From assembly GCA_018398585.1 (NCBI GenBank), contig JAGTTD010000016.1, forward strand, positions 24,041,212 to 24,105,211: a stretch of DNA of 64,000 nt. Reading direction: 5' to 3'. The notes under the pieces are model-generated. The model did not search any database and was not told where the DNA came from. It saw nothing but the letters and a program-made list of their open reading frames with translations. The position numbers were made by a program, and so were the translations under genes. Origin of the DNA: Simmondsia chinensis (Eukaryota > Streptophyta > Magnoliopsida > Caryophyllales > Simmondsiaceae). Shown one piece after another: positions 27,212 to 38,611 of the stretch; positions within the stretch are counted from its first letter, which is position 1; every line of letters begins with the position of its first letter.

Positions 27212-27564
27212 TGTTGAAAATAGTATAGTTTTTCCTTTTGTTATACTTGTATTTATGTATTTACTTGTATTCTACACATTTACTAGGGTAGGCATTAATT
27301 TAATTTTCCCATTTATTGGCCTAAGGTAACTGGCCAGATCTAGAAGAGGGAGAGGGAGAGTTTTTTTGTTCTTTGTGTTTATTTCTTTCATTATTTGCTT
27401 TTACTCATGTAATTAACTAGCCTAGGATTCTTTTGCAAGTGTTAGGTTAGACTTTTTCTTTTCCTTTTCCCATAGGATTTGTATAAATTGGAGTTCTTGT
27501 TAATGAGAAAAGTATCCAATTCTCATCATATTATTCCTAATAGTTTTATCTTCTCGTTTTTTCA
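27212..27564 (+). repeat. Element C 3' LTR
   Basis: 353 bp, preceded by the polypurine tract at 27203-27211 and followed by the TSD aaatt. Confidence 0.92.
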
Positions 27565-27637
27565 AAATTTAAAGATATGAACACTAGGTTATGAATTTTG
27601 AGAAATTTTAGTGTTAAGATGAGAGCCCTAGGTTATA

Positions 27638-27693
<56 letters not shown>
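27638..27693. repeat. Poly-G homopolymer, 56 nt
   Basis: 56 consecutive G in the untranslated leader of element B, between two copies of 'gagagcc(c/t)ta'. The matching leader of element A (about 18700-18730) has no such run. Confidence 0.9.
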
Positions 27694-27694
<1 letters not shown>

Positions 27695-27867
27695 GATTTA
27701 GGATTAAAGTGAGAGCCTTAAGTTATGAACCTTGGAAAAATTTAACTAATAAGATGAGAACTTGGTTTATTAATGTTGAGGAAATATAGTTGACTATTTG
27801 AATTGGTAACTTCAACTATATTGGAGTTTAAAAATTATTTAACAACGAGATTTCTTATATAATTTGA

Positions 27868-28960
27868 GTGAAGGTGAAAATGAGTGACATGAGCAAAACA
27901 TTGGCGTCCCTGAAAAGAAAAAGGAACCTGAAGGGAAAAAGCAGGGTTCCACTCCCGATCGAGGAACACCTTAGTGAATCGGAGAATGATACAGAAGAGG
28001 AGCACCCTGATGAGGAACGTGTCCCACGACAGAACAGATCCACTGGTCAAAACGGCCAGAACCCAGGTGATTCCTCTAATCAGTTTGATGTTGCAACAAT
28101 GCACCAGCTCATGGTTAATCTCTTGCAACATCAACAACAAGTTCAAGCTGTGCCTCCTCTCACTCGAAACAATGAATAGACTCCCTTCGAAAGGTTGTCA
28201 AAGTTGAGAGCCCTGAAGTTTGAAGGAACAGATGACCCTCTAGAAGCTGAAAAATGGATACGAGAGATGGAGACCCTGTTTGAGGCAATGTCAATAGTCG
28301 ACGATGATAAGGTTCAAGCAGCCACCCCATTTCTTAAGGGGAATGCGGAGTTATGGTGGACTATAGTCAAAGTAGCATATCAGAACGCTACTAACCCTTT
28401 GGGTTAGGAGAAGTTTAAAGAGACCTTCTACAACCAGTTCTTCCTTGAAGCGCTGAGAATGACGAGAGAAAATGAATTCTACGAGCTAAGACAAGGAGAG
28501 CAGATGACGGTGTTGCAATATGCTAACAATTTTCATGAATTGGGACATTTTAGCCCAAGCATCATAGCATCAGAGACAAGTAAAAGAAACAGGTTTGACA
28601 GAGGATTGCTTCCTCGCATTAGGAGGTGTCTGTCAAGTGTCATCTTCGAGAGATACAAGGAGGTCCTTTAACGTGCTCTGAAGGTTGGTGCAAATCTGAA
28701 GTTAGAAGGGCAGGAATATGCTGCCAAGAAAAAGTCGTTAGACGGCAAATTTCAGGGAGGAAAGCTTAACCAATCTGATGACAATGGCGAAAAATTTCGT
28801 ACAAAGAATCCAGAGAGCTCTAACATTGGACTAAGAAAATTTGAGCATTGTGGTAAGGAACATTCCGGTGCATGCTACAGAAAGTTAGGGGGTGTGCTTC
28901 GAGTGTAAAGAGAATGGACACATAGCTCGCGATTGTCCTCTCAAGAAGAAATGAGAAGCA
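27868..28960 (+). pseudogene. Element B gag, with stops; pol deleted
   Basis: From ATGAAGGTGAAA (27868) or ATGAGTGACATG (27880): SLKRKRNLKGKS, MHQLMVNLLQHQQQVQA, a stop at 28177, KLRALKFEGTDDPLEAEKW, FLKGNAELWWTIV (capsid motif), a stop at 28405, FYELRQGEQMTVLQYANNF, RFDRGLLPRIRRCLSSV, a stop at 28669, then a zinc knuckle CFECKENGHIARDCP near 28910 in another frame. Directly after 'CCTCTCAAGAAGAA' the sequence jumps to GAGAAGCAAATACC, homologous to the last 35 codons of element A pol (20530). The whole protease-RT-RNase H-integrase part is missing. Confidence 0.85.
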
Positions 28961-29289
28961 AATACCTAGAGTTATTCGAAAATGAAGGTAAGTTTCGAGG
29001 ACGAAACTTTTATTTAAGGGGGTGAGGATTTAATACCCAGTTTATTTAAATTGGACTAGGTAATATAATATGTGAAATCCGGAATAATTAAACTGGGTTA
29101 GGTACTACAATAATACTAAAACCCACTACTATTCTGATTGGAATAAATAAATTAATGAATTAAAAGAATTAAATATCCAGGCTAAGTATTGAAATATAAT
29201 TAAGTTAATGGACTAATCATCATGAAGGTAGTCTCCAATAATACTAAAATAATTAAAGTATGTATATATGTAATAGTAGTAGTAGTAGT

Positions 29290-29333
<44 letters not shown>
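29290..29333. repeat. (ATA)n microsatellite in LTR B
   Basis: About 14 trinucleotide units. The 5' LTR has only short 'aataagaataagaataata' at this place (15450-15472), so the array expanded after insertion. Confidence 0.85.
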
Positions 29334-29336
<3 letters not shown>

Positions 29337-29411
29337 TAAATCAGAAAGAAAAAGAAAAGGAAAAGGAAAAGGAAAAAGAAAAGAAAAGAAATAAAATAAA
29401 AATAAAGTAAA

Positions 29412-29429
29412 CCCCCCCCCCCCCCCCCC
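29412..29429. repeat. Poly-C run, 18 nt
   Basis: 18 C then T and six C. The 5' LTR has 12 C at 15537-15548, so the run length varies between LTRs of one element. Confidence 0.85.
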
Positions 29430-30152
29430 TCCCCCCACGTTTCTCTCTCTTTCCCTCACGCAACTCTCTCTCCCTCACCGTCTCTCTCACCCTCACCGCG
29501 CCTCTACCCTCGTCATCGGTGCCACCACCACCTCATGGTACCGCCGGTACCTCTACCGTCGCCCTCCCACCACGATATCTTCCCTACCACAGCGGTACTA
29601 CATCGACCACCGCGGTACCGCCTGACCCACGCCGGTATGGCTCGACCACGGTACTGCCTACCGACGTCGACCACCTCGGTACCGCCTCTCACCACCACAG
29701 TACCGCCTGACCTCCGGGTCTATAAATACCCCTAACCCTCAACCCCTCAAACCTCACAACCACCCCACAACTCTCTCTCTCCTCTTGGTTTTCTCTCTCT
29801 ACCACTCACGACTTTCTCTCCGGCCGCCTTGCCGGTGCCGCCACCACGGCGGTACAGCTCCGACCACCTCGCCGGTGGCTTAAGAGCTAAATTTTTGGAT
29901 TAAAAGCAAGTGAAGGTAAGTATACCACTGCCCCTACTTGTTTATAAAATATGAAAATTTGCTTTACTGGGTTGAATAGTTTATTAGTTTGTTAAAATAG
30001 GTTCAGGCATCTGTATTTTGTTGATTATATGATTTCTACTCTTATGATTTGAGTTATATTGATTGAATTAATGTTTAAATATGTGAAATTTTGAAAGAAT
30101 TTGTATTTGTGATTACATAAAGTGTTTTATATATGGAATTGATGTTTAAATG

Positions 30153-30653
30153 TGTGCGGAAATAAACAATATATTCAGATCTGAATCGAATCAAATACCA
30201 CGACAATAACGGGAAACAATCGGACTCAAAGAGAAACGAAACAATAGACACAAGGATTTACGTGGAAATCCCTTTACAATCGAAAGGGGAGAAAACCACG
30301 GGCGAAGATCGGAGCTTTTATTATTGAACAAAAGAAGAAGATGAATTACAAAGATTCTTTCTCAACACACTCAATTTTATTGGTGCGGCGCCGCGCAAGG
30401 GAAATAACCTCTCTTTGACTTTGGATACAAAGTACGACGAACCCTCGTCCGTATTTATAGACTCGCAAAAAACCTGTTTCCCGATCTAGCAGAGTCCCGA
30501 TCGATCGGTTCCTGCCGATCGATCGGCCGCTTCTCTGCAGACGTCCTTTGTTTACGTAACATTCCCGATCGATCGAGCTCCACCCGATCGATCGGGGTCT
30601 TCACGGCTTTTCTTCTTTATGCGCCAAGTATATTTTGAGACATAAACCTAACA
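30153..30653 (-). repeat. Element D 3' LTR
   Basis: 501 bp with four GATCGATCG motifs and the palindrome-rich GGTGCGGCGCCGCGC. It lacks an 18-bp segment present in the 5' LTR (35075-35100 region). Confidence 0.92.
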
Positions 30654-30741
30654 AATCTTCACCTTGGCTCAAAATCAACATCAACAATAAAACAAACTTC
30701 ACCTTCTCCACAAACGCCCCCTCAACCGGGGCTAACATACA

Positions 30742-33700
30742 TCAAACCGAAAGACCCACTAAATTCGAGCAATGCTCGAACTTGCTACTTGGTAGAACTT
30801 TTATGAACATGTCAGCTGGGTTATCTTCAGTCCCAATCTTCCTCAACTCCACCTTCCGCTCGTCAATCAGATCTCTGATAAAGTGATGCTTCACATCAAT
30901 GTGTTTCGTTCGGTCATAATGAGTCATCTGATCTTTCGCTAGGTGAATAGCGGATTGACTATCACAGTATACTCTGACTGTCCCCTGCTCGACACTGATT
31001 TCACTGATCAATTCTCTCAACCAGACGACTTCTTTGAACGCTTCTGTTACTGCCATGTACTCGGCCTCGGTAGTAGATTGTGCTGTAACAGGTTGCAAAC
31101 ACGCTCTCCAGCTGATAGCTGTGTCACCTAAACAAAACACATACCCTGAAATGGATCTCCTCTTATCAAGGTCTCCACCGTAGTCAGAATCTACATACCC
31201 AACCAAACAGCACTTACTTTTCCCATATTCCAAACATAAATCAGAGGTTCCATGAAGATACCTGAGAATCCACTTTACTGCATGCCAATGTTCTCTGCCC
31301 GGATTCGCCATGTACCTACTAACTCTGCTTACAGCAAAAGCAATATTTGGATGCGTACAGACCATTGCATACATTATACTGTCCACTGCACTAGAATAAG
31401 GAATCTGAGACATGTACTTGATGTCCTCTTCAGTATAAGGCGAATCTAACGCTGAGAGTCTGAAATGAGCTGCTAAGGGCGTGCTAACCGGGTTAGCATC
31501 CTTCATATGAAACCTGTCTAACACCTTCTCAATATACTTCTCCTGAGACAAGTATAATTTTTCAGCTTCTCGGTCTCTATGAATTTCCATGCCTAATATC
31601 TTCTTAGCTGCTCCAAGATCCTTCATCTCAAATTCACTCTTCAGCATTGATTTCAAATCATCGACATCTTTCATATCTCAAGCTGCAATCAACATGTCAT
31701 CAACGTACAGAAGCAAATAAATAAAGCCTGAATCTGTCTTTTTGAAGTACACACAACTGTCGTACTTACTCCTGATGTAATCATGACTTGTCATGAACTG
31801 ATCAAATCTCCTATACTACTGTCGAGGAGATTGCTTTAAACCATGTAAAGACCGTCTAAGCAAACACACATGATCTTCTTTTCCTTCAACTACAAAACCC
31901 TCGGGCTGATGCATAAAGATACTTTCTTCTGGTTCACCATGCAAGAATGCAGTTTTGGCATCCAATTGTTCAAGTTCAAAACCATGAATGGCAACCAAAG
32001 ATAATAATGCACGAATAGAAGTGTGTCTAACTACAGGTGAGAAAATATCATGAAAATCAACACCTTGTACCTGACTGTAGCCTTTAGCTACCAAACTTGC
32101 CTTGTACCTCGCATCTTCCACTCCAGGAATGCCCTCTTTTCTCTTGAAGACCCATTTGCATCCAACCAGTCTTTTCCCTATAGGAGGCTTCACCAGTTCC
32201 CAAGTTTGATTCTTATGAAGAGACATCATCTTTTCATTCATAGCGACGAGCCACTTCTCAGCATCTGATCTCGATTCAGCCTCTGTATACGAAGTCGGCT
32301 CACTGTCATCTAACGTTTTAGCAGTAGAGAGGGCATAGGCAATCATCTCCTCATACCCATATCTCTCAGGAGGCCCGATCTGTCGCCTCGGTCTACCACC
32401 AACTATAGTAATATTCTCCACCTGCTGACCCGTTTCTGCATTATCAGTAATAGCATCAGAAACCCGTACCTGAGGTGCTGGAATACTCTCAAGCTGAAGA
32501 ATCTGCTGATTTGACTGTATCTCTGTATCATCAGGTGTCTCAACCTGAAAATTATCTCTGTTAATGAAGGGTGTGTGTGGCGGATTAAGTAGAGCAGACT
32601 CATCGAAAGCAACATCTCTACTCGTCAGAAACTTCTGAACACATGGATCCCACAATCTATATCCCTTCACACCTGACGTATAACCAAGAAAGATGCACTT
32701 CTTGGCCCTAGGCTCCAGCTTTCCATCATTAACATATGCATATGCAGGACAACCAAAAACTTTGATCTGAGAATAATCAGAAGTTGAACCAGACCATACC
32801 TCTTCAGGAGTCTTCATCTGTAATGAAGAATGCGGTGTCTTGTTCACAAGGTAGCAAGCCATGCTAACTGTTGCTGCCCACCATTCTCTCTTTAAACCTG
32901 CATTTGAAAGCATACAACGAGCCTTCTTAAGTAACGTCCTATTTAACCTTTCAGCTACTCCATTCTGCTGAGGTCGACCTGTACATGTCCTGTGTTGAAC
33001 TATGCCCTGATCTTCACAAAATTTAGTGAAGTCCCCTTCGACAAACTCAAGACCATTATCAGTCCTCAACCTCTTAATCGGCTTCCCTGTCTATTTTTCA
33101 AGCAGAACTTTCCACTTTTTGAAGATATCATACACTTCATTTTTTTGCTTAAGAAAATAGACCCAAACTCTACGTGAGTAGTCATCAGTGAACGTTAGAA
33201 TATACCTGGACCCACCTTTAGAACCCACTCTGGAAGGTCCCCACAGATCAGAATGTATGTAGTCTAACGTCCTCTTGGTCTGATGCACTGCTGCCTGGAA
33301 GCTGACTCTCTTCTGCTTCCCATAAATACAGTGCTCACAGAATCCCGTCAGTCCTGTTGACTGACCACAAAGAAGTCCCCTCTTACTCAGCTCAGATAAT
33401 GCCTTGTCACCAATATGACCCATTCTCATGTGCCATAGTCTTGTGATCTCTGCATCTGTCATAGCAGATGTGGAAACAGCAACTGCACCTGTCACGGTTG
33501 TACTTGCAAGCTCATACAAAGTACCAACCCTATTTCCTTTCATCACAATTAATGCACCCTTACTGACCCGCATGACTCCACCTTCAGCAGTGTACTTGTA
33601 CCCATTAGATTCTAGGGTACCTAGAGAAATCAAGTTCTTTTTCAAGTCCGGGACGTGACGAACATCACTTAAGGTTCTAATAGTTCCATCAAACATTCTC

Positions 33701-34710
33701 ACACGGACTGTTCCAACACCCACTACCTTACAAGCAGCATCATTACCCATCAAGACAACCCCACCTTGTATAGACTTATACGTGGAATACCAGTCTCTGT
33801 TTGGAGTAACGTGAAACAAACAACCAAAATCCATGACCCACTTATCTATGGACCTGGACTGAGAATCAGCAACTAATAGAAATTCCCCTTCACTATCCTC
33901 CTCTACAACACTAGCCTCAGCGGACTTGTCTTTACCCTGGTCACCTCTGGTACCCTCTTTTGATGTATTCTTATATCTGTAACAGTCTTTCTTTATGTGC
34001 CCCTTTTTGTGACAATAGTGACACGACAGGTTCTTATGTCTAGATTTGGACCTAGACTTATTCCCACCATTGGATCCCCTATGTTCTGATCGACCTCTCA
34101 CATGTAAGCCACTACCCGAGTCATTCACAGAGTCAGATAATTCCTTATCTACCCGTTCTTTACTCACTAGGTTTCTTTTTACTTCATCAACAGTAATAGT
34201 TGGCCTACCCCCGTATATCATGCTTTCTACGAAGCCCTTATACGCATTTGAGAGCGAACACAATAAAATCATATCCTGATCCTCGTCCTTAGGGACATCA
34301 TCCAAAGCCTTTAATTCATGAATAATTGAGGTAAATTCGCTAAGATGGTTTTTAAGAGATGTACCTTCTGCCATACGAAAAGTGTACAACCGCCTTTTCA
34401 CTGCGAGTTTGTTGGAGACTGACTTATGGCAAAATATGTCTAACAATTTCTCCCATAACTCCTGTGCGGTTTTAATCTCCAATACCTTTGACAAAATATC
34501 GTCAGCCAAACACATCTGTATAGCTGTGAGAGCCTTCTCATCCAACTCTTCCCACTGTGCCCTGGTCAACATTTCTGGTTTCTTCTCTTTCTCCTCCAGT
34601 GCTTTCTTCAAGCCATTCGGAGTCAGGAGTCCTTTCACACGGACTTGCCATAAGCTAAAGCTTCCCTGACCATTGAATTTCTCAACCTCGGTTTTAATAC
34701 TTGACGTCAT
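30742..34710 (-). pseudogene. Tnt1-like gag-pol of element D, three in-frame stops
   Basis: ATG at 34710 (MTSSIKTEVEKFNGQGSF), continuous frame to 30742. Gag with zinc knuckle CHYCHKKGHIKKDC; protease region WVMDFGCLFHVTPNRDW, where the catalytic motif expected as D-S/T-G reads DFG; GAG-pre-integrase LWHMRMGHIG; integrase CEHCIYGKQKRVSF, HSDLWGPS, RTDNGLEF, QQNGVAERLNRTLL; RT WVFKRKEG, KTAFLHGEPEE, YVDD (about residue 1002); RNase H YVDSDYGGDLDKRRS, STTEAEYMA, KHIDVKHHFIRD. Stops at 33091-33093, 31816-31818 and 31678-31680. There is no frameshift. The C-terminal DMFIK is one change from the usual DMFTK. Confidence 0.93.
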
Positions 34711-34746
34711 TGTATCAATTCGAAGAACCAAGCTCTGATACCAATT

Positions 34747-35265
34747 TGTGCGGAAATAAACAATATATTCGGATTTGAATTGAATCAAATACCACGACAA
34801 TAACGAGAAACAATCGGACTAAAAGAGAAACGAAACAATAGACACAAGGATTTACGTGGAAACCCCTTTACAATCGAAAGGGGAGAAAACCACGGGCGAA
34901 GATCGGAGCTTTTATTATTGAACAAAAGAAGAAGACGAATTACAAAGATTCTCTCTTAACACGCTCAATTTTATTGGTGCGGCGCCGCGCAAGGGAAATA
35001 ACCTCTCTTTGACTTTGGATACAAAATACGACGAACCCTCCTCCGTATTTATAGACTCGCAAAAAACCTGTTTCCTGATCGATCGGGGGTTCCCGATCAA
35101 TCGGAGTCCCGATCGATCGGTTCCTGCCGATCGATCGGCCGCTTCTCTGCAGACGTCCTTTGTTTATGTAACATTCCCGATCGATCGAGCCCCACCCGAT
35201 CGATCGAGGTCTTCATGGCCTTTCTTCTTTATGCGCCAAGTATATTTTGAGACATAAACCTAACA
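34747..35265 (-). repeat. Element D 5' LTR
   Basis: 519 bp. It has five GATCGATCG motifs plus a GATCAATCG variant within 35075-35210, just downstream of the TATTTATAG-like TATA (minus strand: gtctataaatacgg, near 35045-35060). Confidence 0.92.
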
Positions 35266-36234
35266 AAATGTGTGAATTTTGAAGGAACAAGTAGTTGTGA
35301 TTATGTGAAAGAAATTATTGTGAGCTTGTTTGGTTTATAATGACTATGTAAGCGTAAGCGGAGGCGACGGCCAAATCCCGGTACGTATGACGACGTGGGG
35401 GAGACGTCCGAATCCCGGTCGTTACATAGAAAAGAAATTATTGTGAACTTGTGATTTGAATTGAAAGGTTTAATTAGAAGAACTTACAGATAACTAAATT
35501 AACCCTCCAGGGTCTGTCGATGATAGAATGTGAACTATGAAATGTGAAAAGTCGATCTGTGACCTTGTCGTGGGAATAATACTGGCACATAGATCTATGT
35601 TCGATTCTATTGGATCTGTCGACTTAGATTCGGATTGAATATGTGAAATGTGAACGTCAATCTGTGACCCTTCGTGGGAATAATACCGGCCGTAGTATTC
35701 GATGCGTCTGTAAGTTTTACTGAAAAAGCACTTGTAAATAAGTTAATGATTTAACGTGATTTTCTTTAAGATGAATTGATTTTACTGATTTTAATTGGGA
35801 TTCTATCCATTTTTAATAACATGCCTGATCCGGGTAGGGAATGTGTTATACTTACTGAGCATATTGTTTGCCACCCAAATTCGTTTATTTTCCATATTAG
35901 TAACACATGACAAGTTCTTGAAGGAAGGAAATGATGAAGCGATTTACTATCTCGTGAATTAGTTTATTTTGCGTAGTTAAGTAAACAAATTTTGTAGTAG
36001 CACATCAGAGACTATCTGGGATATTGTAAGTTTAAGCTTTCGCTCTACTGGTATTAAAATGTTAGTTGATGCATTTGGGATTATGTTCTATATAAGAACA
36101 GTTTATATAACTTTGAGGGGTTTTTGATTAGAAATATTCGGGCTTCGTACTATAATAAGGGGATTCGTTATAATACGGCCGTGTAGTGCCCTTTAGCTTA
36201 AGCCTATTCGGTTTTAACGTTTGGGGGCGTTACA

Positions 36235-37160
36235 TTTGGATCCGGATCAAGGCAATGCAGCAGGTAATCACCAATATCCTGCAAGTTTGAGTAAGGTAGA
36301 TTTTCCGCTATTTTTTGGTGATGGCCTTAGTGATTGGTTGTATATGTGTGAGCAATTTTTCACCATTGATAACACACCAGCTCATACTAAGATTAAACTA
36401 GCATCAATATACCTAAGAGGAATTGCTTTATAGTTTGCTTTATAGTGGCATCAAAGAATGATGAAGACTAGAGTTCTTGACTTAAATTTTAGTTGGGAAG
36501 AATATGTACGTGCATTATAAAAGAGATTTGGCAACCCATATGAGGATCATGAATCTGAGCTGATGAATCTGAAGCAAACAGGATCAGTTAGTGAATATCT
36601 TACTAAGTTTGATGTTGTTGCAGTGAGAACAGATCTCACTGAAAATCAACTTGTTAGTTGTTTGCTGACGGGATTGAAGGATGAGTAAGAGAAGGATGTT
36701 AGAGCTAATCGATCATTTGGTTGACAGCAGGCAACGTGTTTAGCTAAGTTGGCTAAGGCTAAGATCGAGGCCTTGTCTAAGCAGCTTAGATACTCAAGGT
36801 CCCTTTGCTTTCTACTTCGTCGATGCCCAAAGCAATGAACTCACAGCCTCAAGGAAACAATAGATATGGCAATGCTAGAAATGCAATGAATCCCACAGTA
36901 CCTATTCCCAACAATAGAGCTCACAAGACTCTAACTAAAGCTGAATTGCAGGATAAGTGAGATAAAGGACTGTGTTATTTTTGTGATGAACATTTTGATT
37001 TGGGTTATAGATGCAAGAGTAAGAGTCCCCAGCTTTTTGTATTGGAAGTTGATGAGGAACCTGAAGAAGAGACACAACTGGAATTGGGAGATCCTTCTGA
37101 AGATATTGAAGATAAGGAAGCTAAAGCCTTAATCCCATTACATGCTGTAGCAGGTGACAC
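36235..37160 (+). pseudogene. Element E gag, C-terminal part
   Basis: VDFPLFFGDGLSDWLYMCEQ, stop at 36431, then WEEYVRA, KRFGNPYEDHESELMNLKQ, SVSEYLTKFDVV, LVSCLLTGLKDE and, after further stops, a zinc-knuckle-like LCYFCDEHFDLGYRCKSK at about 36970-37025. This is the typical retrotransposon gag of Reina/CRM-like Ty3 elements. Confidence 0.8.
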
Positions 37161-37173
37161 TAGTTATTAGACT

Positions 37174-37752
37174 TTGAGGGTGTGTGGACATGTGGGAAGG
37201 AAACTAGTGCACATCCTGATCGACTCAGGATTTACACACAAATTTATTGATACTACCTTGGCAACCAAACTGCACAGACACCTCAGTTCCATGGATCCCA
37301 TTTCAGTGGCTGTTGTTGATGGTAGTAGTTTGAAATGTGATACTAGATGTGAAGGCTTCACTTGGAGAATGCAGGGGCACACATACACTGTGAATTTCAT
37401 GCTTATCCCCTTGGGAGGTTGTGACATTGTACTTGGAGTAGAATGGCTATCTACTATAAGGGTCATTCAATGCAACTTCAAAGATCTTACTATGGCGTGT
37501 GTGGTGAATGGAGAACAGCACACATTAAAGGGCCTCAATGCCAAGTCCTACAAGATGATCAGTGTCAAAGCTACTTCCAAGGTTCTTGCCCACTCTCCCA
37601 TCATTTCCCTTCTGCAAGTTCAGCAAGAGAAGTGTACTTCTGCAACAGTGATGCTCAAGGGGGAAAAGGATGCAGATAATCAGGGCTCCTCTATACCTGC
37701 TAAAATCCAAGACTTATTAGAACAGTACTCATACCTTTTTAGTGAACCTTAG
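37174..37752 (+). pseudogene. Element E protease region
   Basis: VCGHVGRKLVHILIDSGFTH (catalytic D-S-G), CDIVLGVEWLSTI, then a linker ending in IQDLLEQYSYLFSEP just before the RT. A stop at 37168 separates it from gag. Confidence 0.82.
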
Positions 37753-37860
37753 CAATTGCCTCCACATAGACATGCTTTTGATCATAAAATCCACCTTAGA
37801 GAAGGTACTCAACCAATCAACAAGAGACCCATCGATACCCTGCACCACAGAAAGATATTA

Positions 37861-37930
37861 TTGAAGAAATGGTGCAAGAATTACACACTAAATTATTGAA
37901 GAAATGGTGCAAGAATTACACACTAAGGGG
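37861..37930. repeat. 35-bp perfect tandem duplication in element E RT
   Basis: The unit starting ttgaagaaatggtgcaagaa at 37861 recurs at 37896. The 35-bp step is not a multiple of three, so it shifts the reading frame at the start of the RT. Confidence 0.88.
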
Positions 37931-38611
37931 TACATACAGCATAGCTCTAGCCCCTTTGCTGCTGCTGTGGTGCTAGTGAAGAAGAAGGATGGCGGGTGGA
38001 GGATGTCTTTGGATTATAGGGAGCTGAATAAAGCCACAATCAAGGATGAATTTTTGATACCCTTATTGGAAGAGCTGATGGATGAGCTTGGAGGAGCTAG
38101 AGTTTTCTCCAAAATAGATTTGAGATTTGGTTATCTTCAAATAAGAATGCATGAGGATGTCACTCACAAAACAGCCTTCAAAACTCATTTCGGGCATTAT
38201 GAGTTTTGTGTATTGCCCAATGGCCTCACCAATGCTCCCTTTACATTCCTATCACTCATGAATTCTATCTTTGCTCCCTACCTACGAAAATTTGTATTGG
38301 TGTTCTTTGATGACATATTGGTGTATAGCAACAACATGGAATCTCACATCAAACACTTACAACTCACCTTCAATGTTCTTAAGAATCACCAGCTCTTTGC
38401 CAATAGAGGCAAATGTTCTTTTGCTGCAAAACATATTGAACATTTGGGGCACATTATCTCACACTTGGGAGTAGCTACCGTTCCTAAAAAGATTGATGCA
38501 GTCATGAAGTGGCCCCAACAAGTCAACCTCAAGCAGCTACATGGGTTCCTTGGGCTCACTGGCTACTACAGACGGTCCATCAGAGCTATGGGAGCAAGGC
38601 TAAACCCTTAA
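37904..38611 (+). pseudogene. Element E reverse transcriptase
   Basis: VQELHTKGYIQHSSSPFAA, VLVKKKDGGWRMSLDYREL, FSKIDLRFGYLQIRM, TAFKTHFGHYEFCVLPNGL, active site FFDDILVYS. The frame enters through the 35-bp duplication and breaks near 38580 (TGYYRR then a shift). Confidence 0.88.

Larger units (their letters stand above)
22406..27564 (+). mobile_element. Ty1/copia LTR retrotransposon C
   Basis: 5' LTR 22406-22758 and 3' LTR 27212-27564 (353 bp each; TGTTGAAAATAG...TTTTTTCA), almost identical apart from compensating 6-bp indels in the gggaga and tttcc repeats. The perfect TSD aaatt is at 22401-22405 and 27565-27569. The PBS TGGTATCAGAGCAGG abuts the 5' LTR at 22759, and the polypurine tract GAGGGGGAG abuts the 3' LTR. 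One gag-pol frame lies between. It is inserted in the leader of element B, about 25 bp past B's PBS. Confidence 0.93.
30153..35265 (-). mobile_element. Ty1/copia LTR retrotransposon D (Tnt1-like)
   Basis: Minus-strand element in element B's 3' LTR with the perfect TSD aaatg (30148-30152 and 35266-35270). 5' LTR 34747-35265 (519 bp), 3' LTR 30153-30653 (501 bp), starting TGTTAGGTTTATGTC and ending TTTCCGCACA on the minus strand. The iMet PBS TGGTATCAGAGC lies three bases inside the 5' LTR, and a purine-rich AGCCAAGGTGAAGATT abuts the 3' LTR. One gag-pol frame with three stops lies between. Confidence 0.93.
15197..36234 (+). mobile_element. Ty3 LTR retrotransposon B (long LTR, gag only)
   Basis: Inserted in element E gag with a perfect 5-bp TSD, tttgg (15192-15196 and 36235-36239). 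LTRs start T(G/T)TAATACCC and end GCGTTA(C/T)A, with about 1.97 kb (5') and 2.09 kb (3') of own sequence once nested elements are removed. The iMet PBS tggtatcagagc is at 22369-22380 and the polypurine tract TTAAGGGGGTGAGGA at 29014-29028. The remaining coding sequence is a broken gag (27868-28960) followed at once by the last codons of pol, so protease, RT, RNase H and integrase are deleted. The terminal 'FEDET'-like/FRGR region and long LTRs resemble Tekay/Del chromoviruses (inference). It hosts element A (5' LTR), C (leader) and D (3' LTR). Confidence 0.88.
29029..36234 (+). repeat. Element B 3' LTR, interrupted by element D
   Basis: Own sequence 29029-30152 and 35271-36234 (about 2.09 kb). 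The first bases are TTTAATACCC (TG to TT) and it ends GGGGGCGTTACA. It contains an (ATA)n array (29290-29333), an 18-C run (29412-29429), the CGGTAC array (29530-29707) and a TATAAATA box at about 29721. Confidence 0.85.

Noticed and set aside
22406..27564. Element C as an intact, active copia
   Set aside because: The LTRs are nearly identical, but seven in-frame stops interrupt gag-pol, including one in the zinc knuckle.
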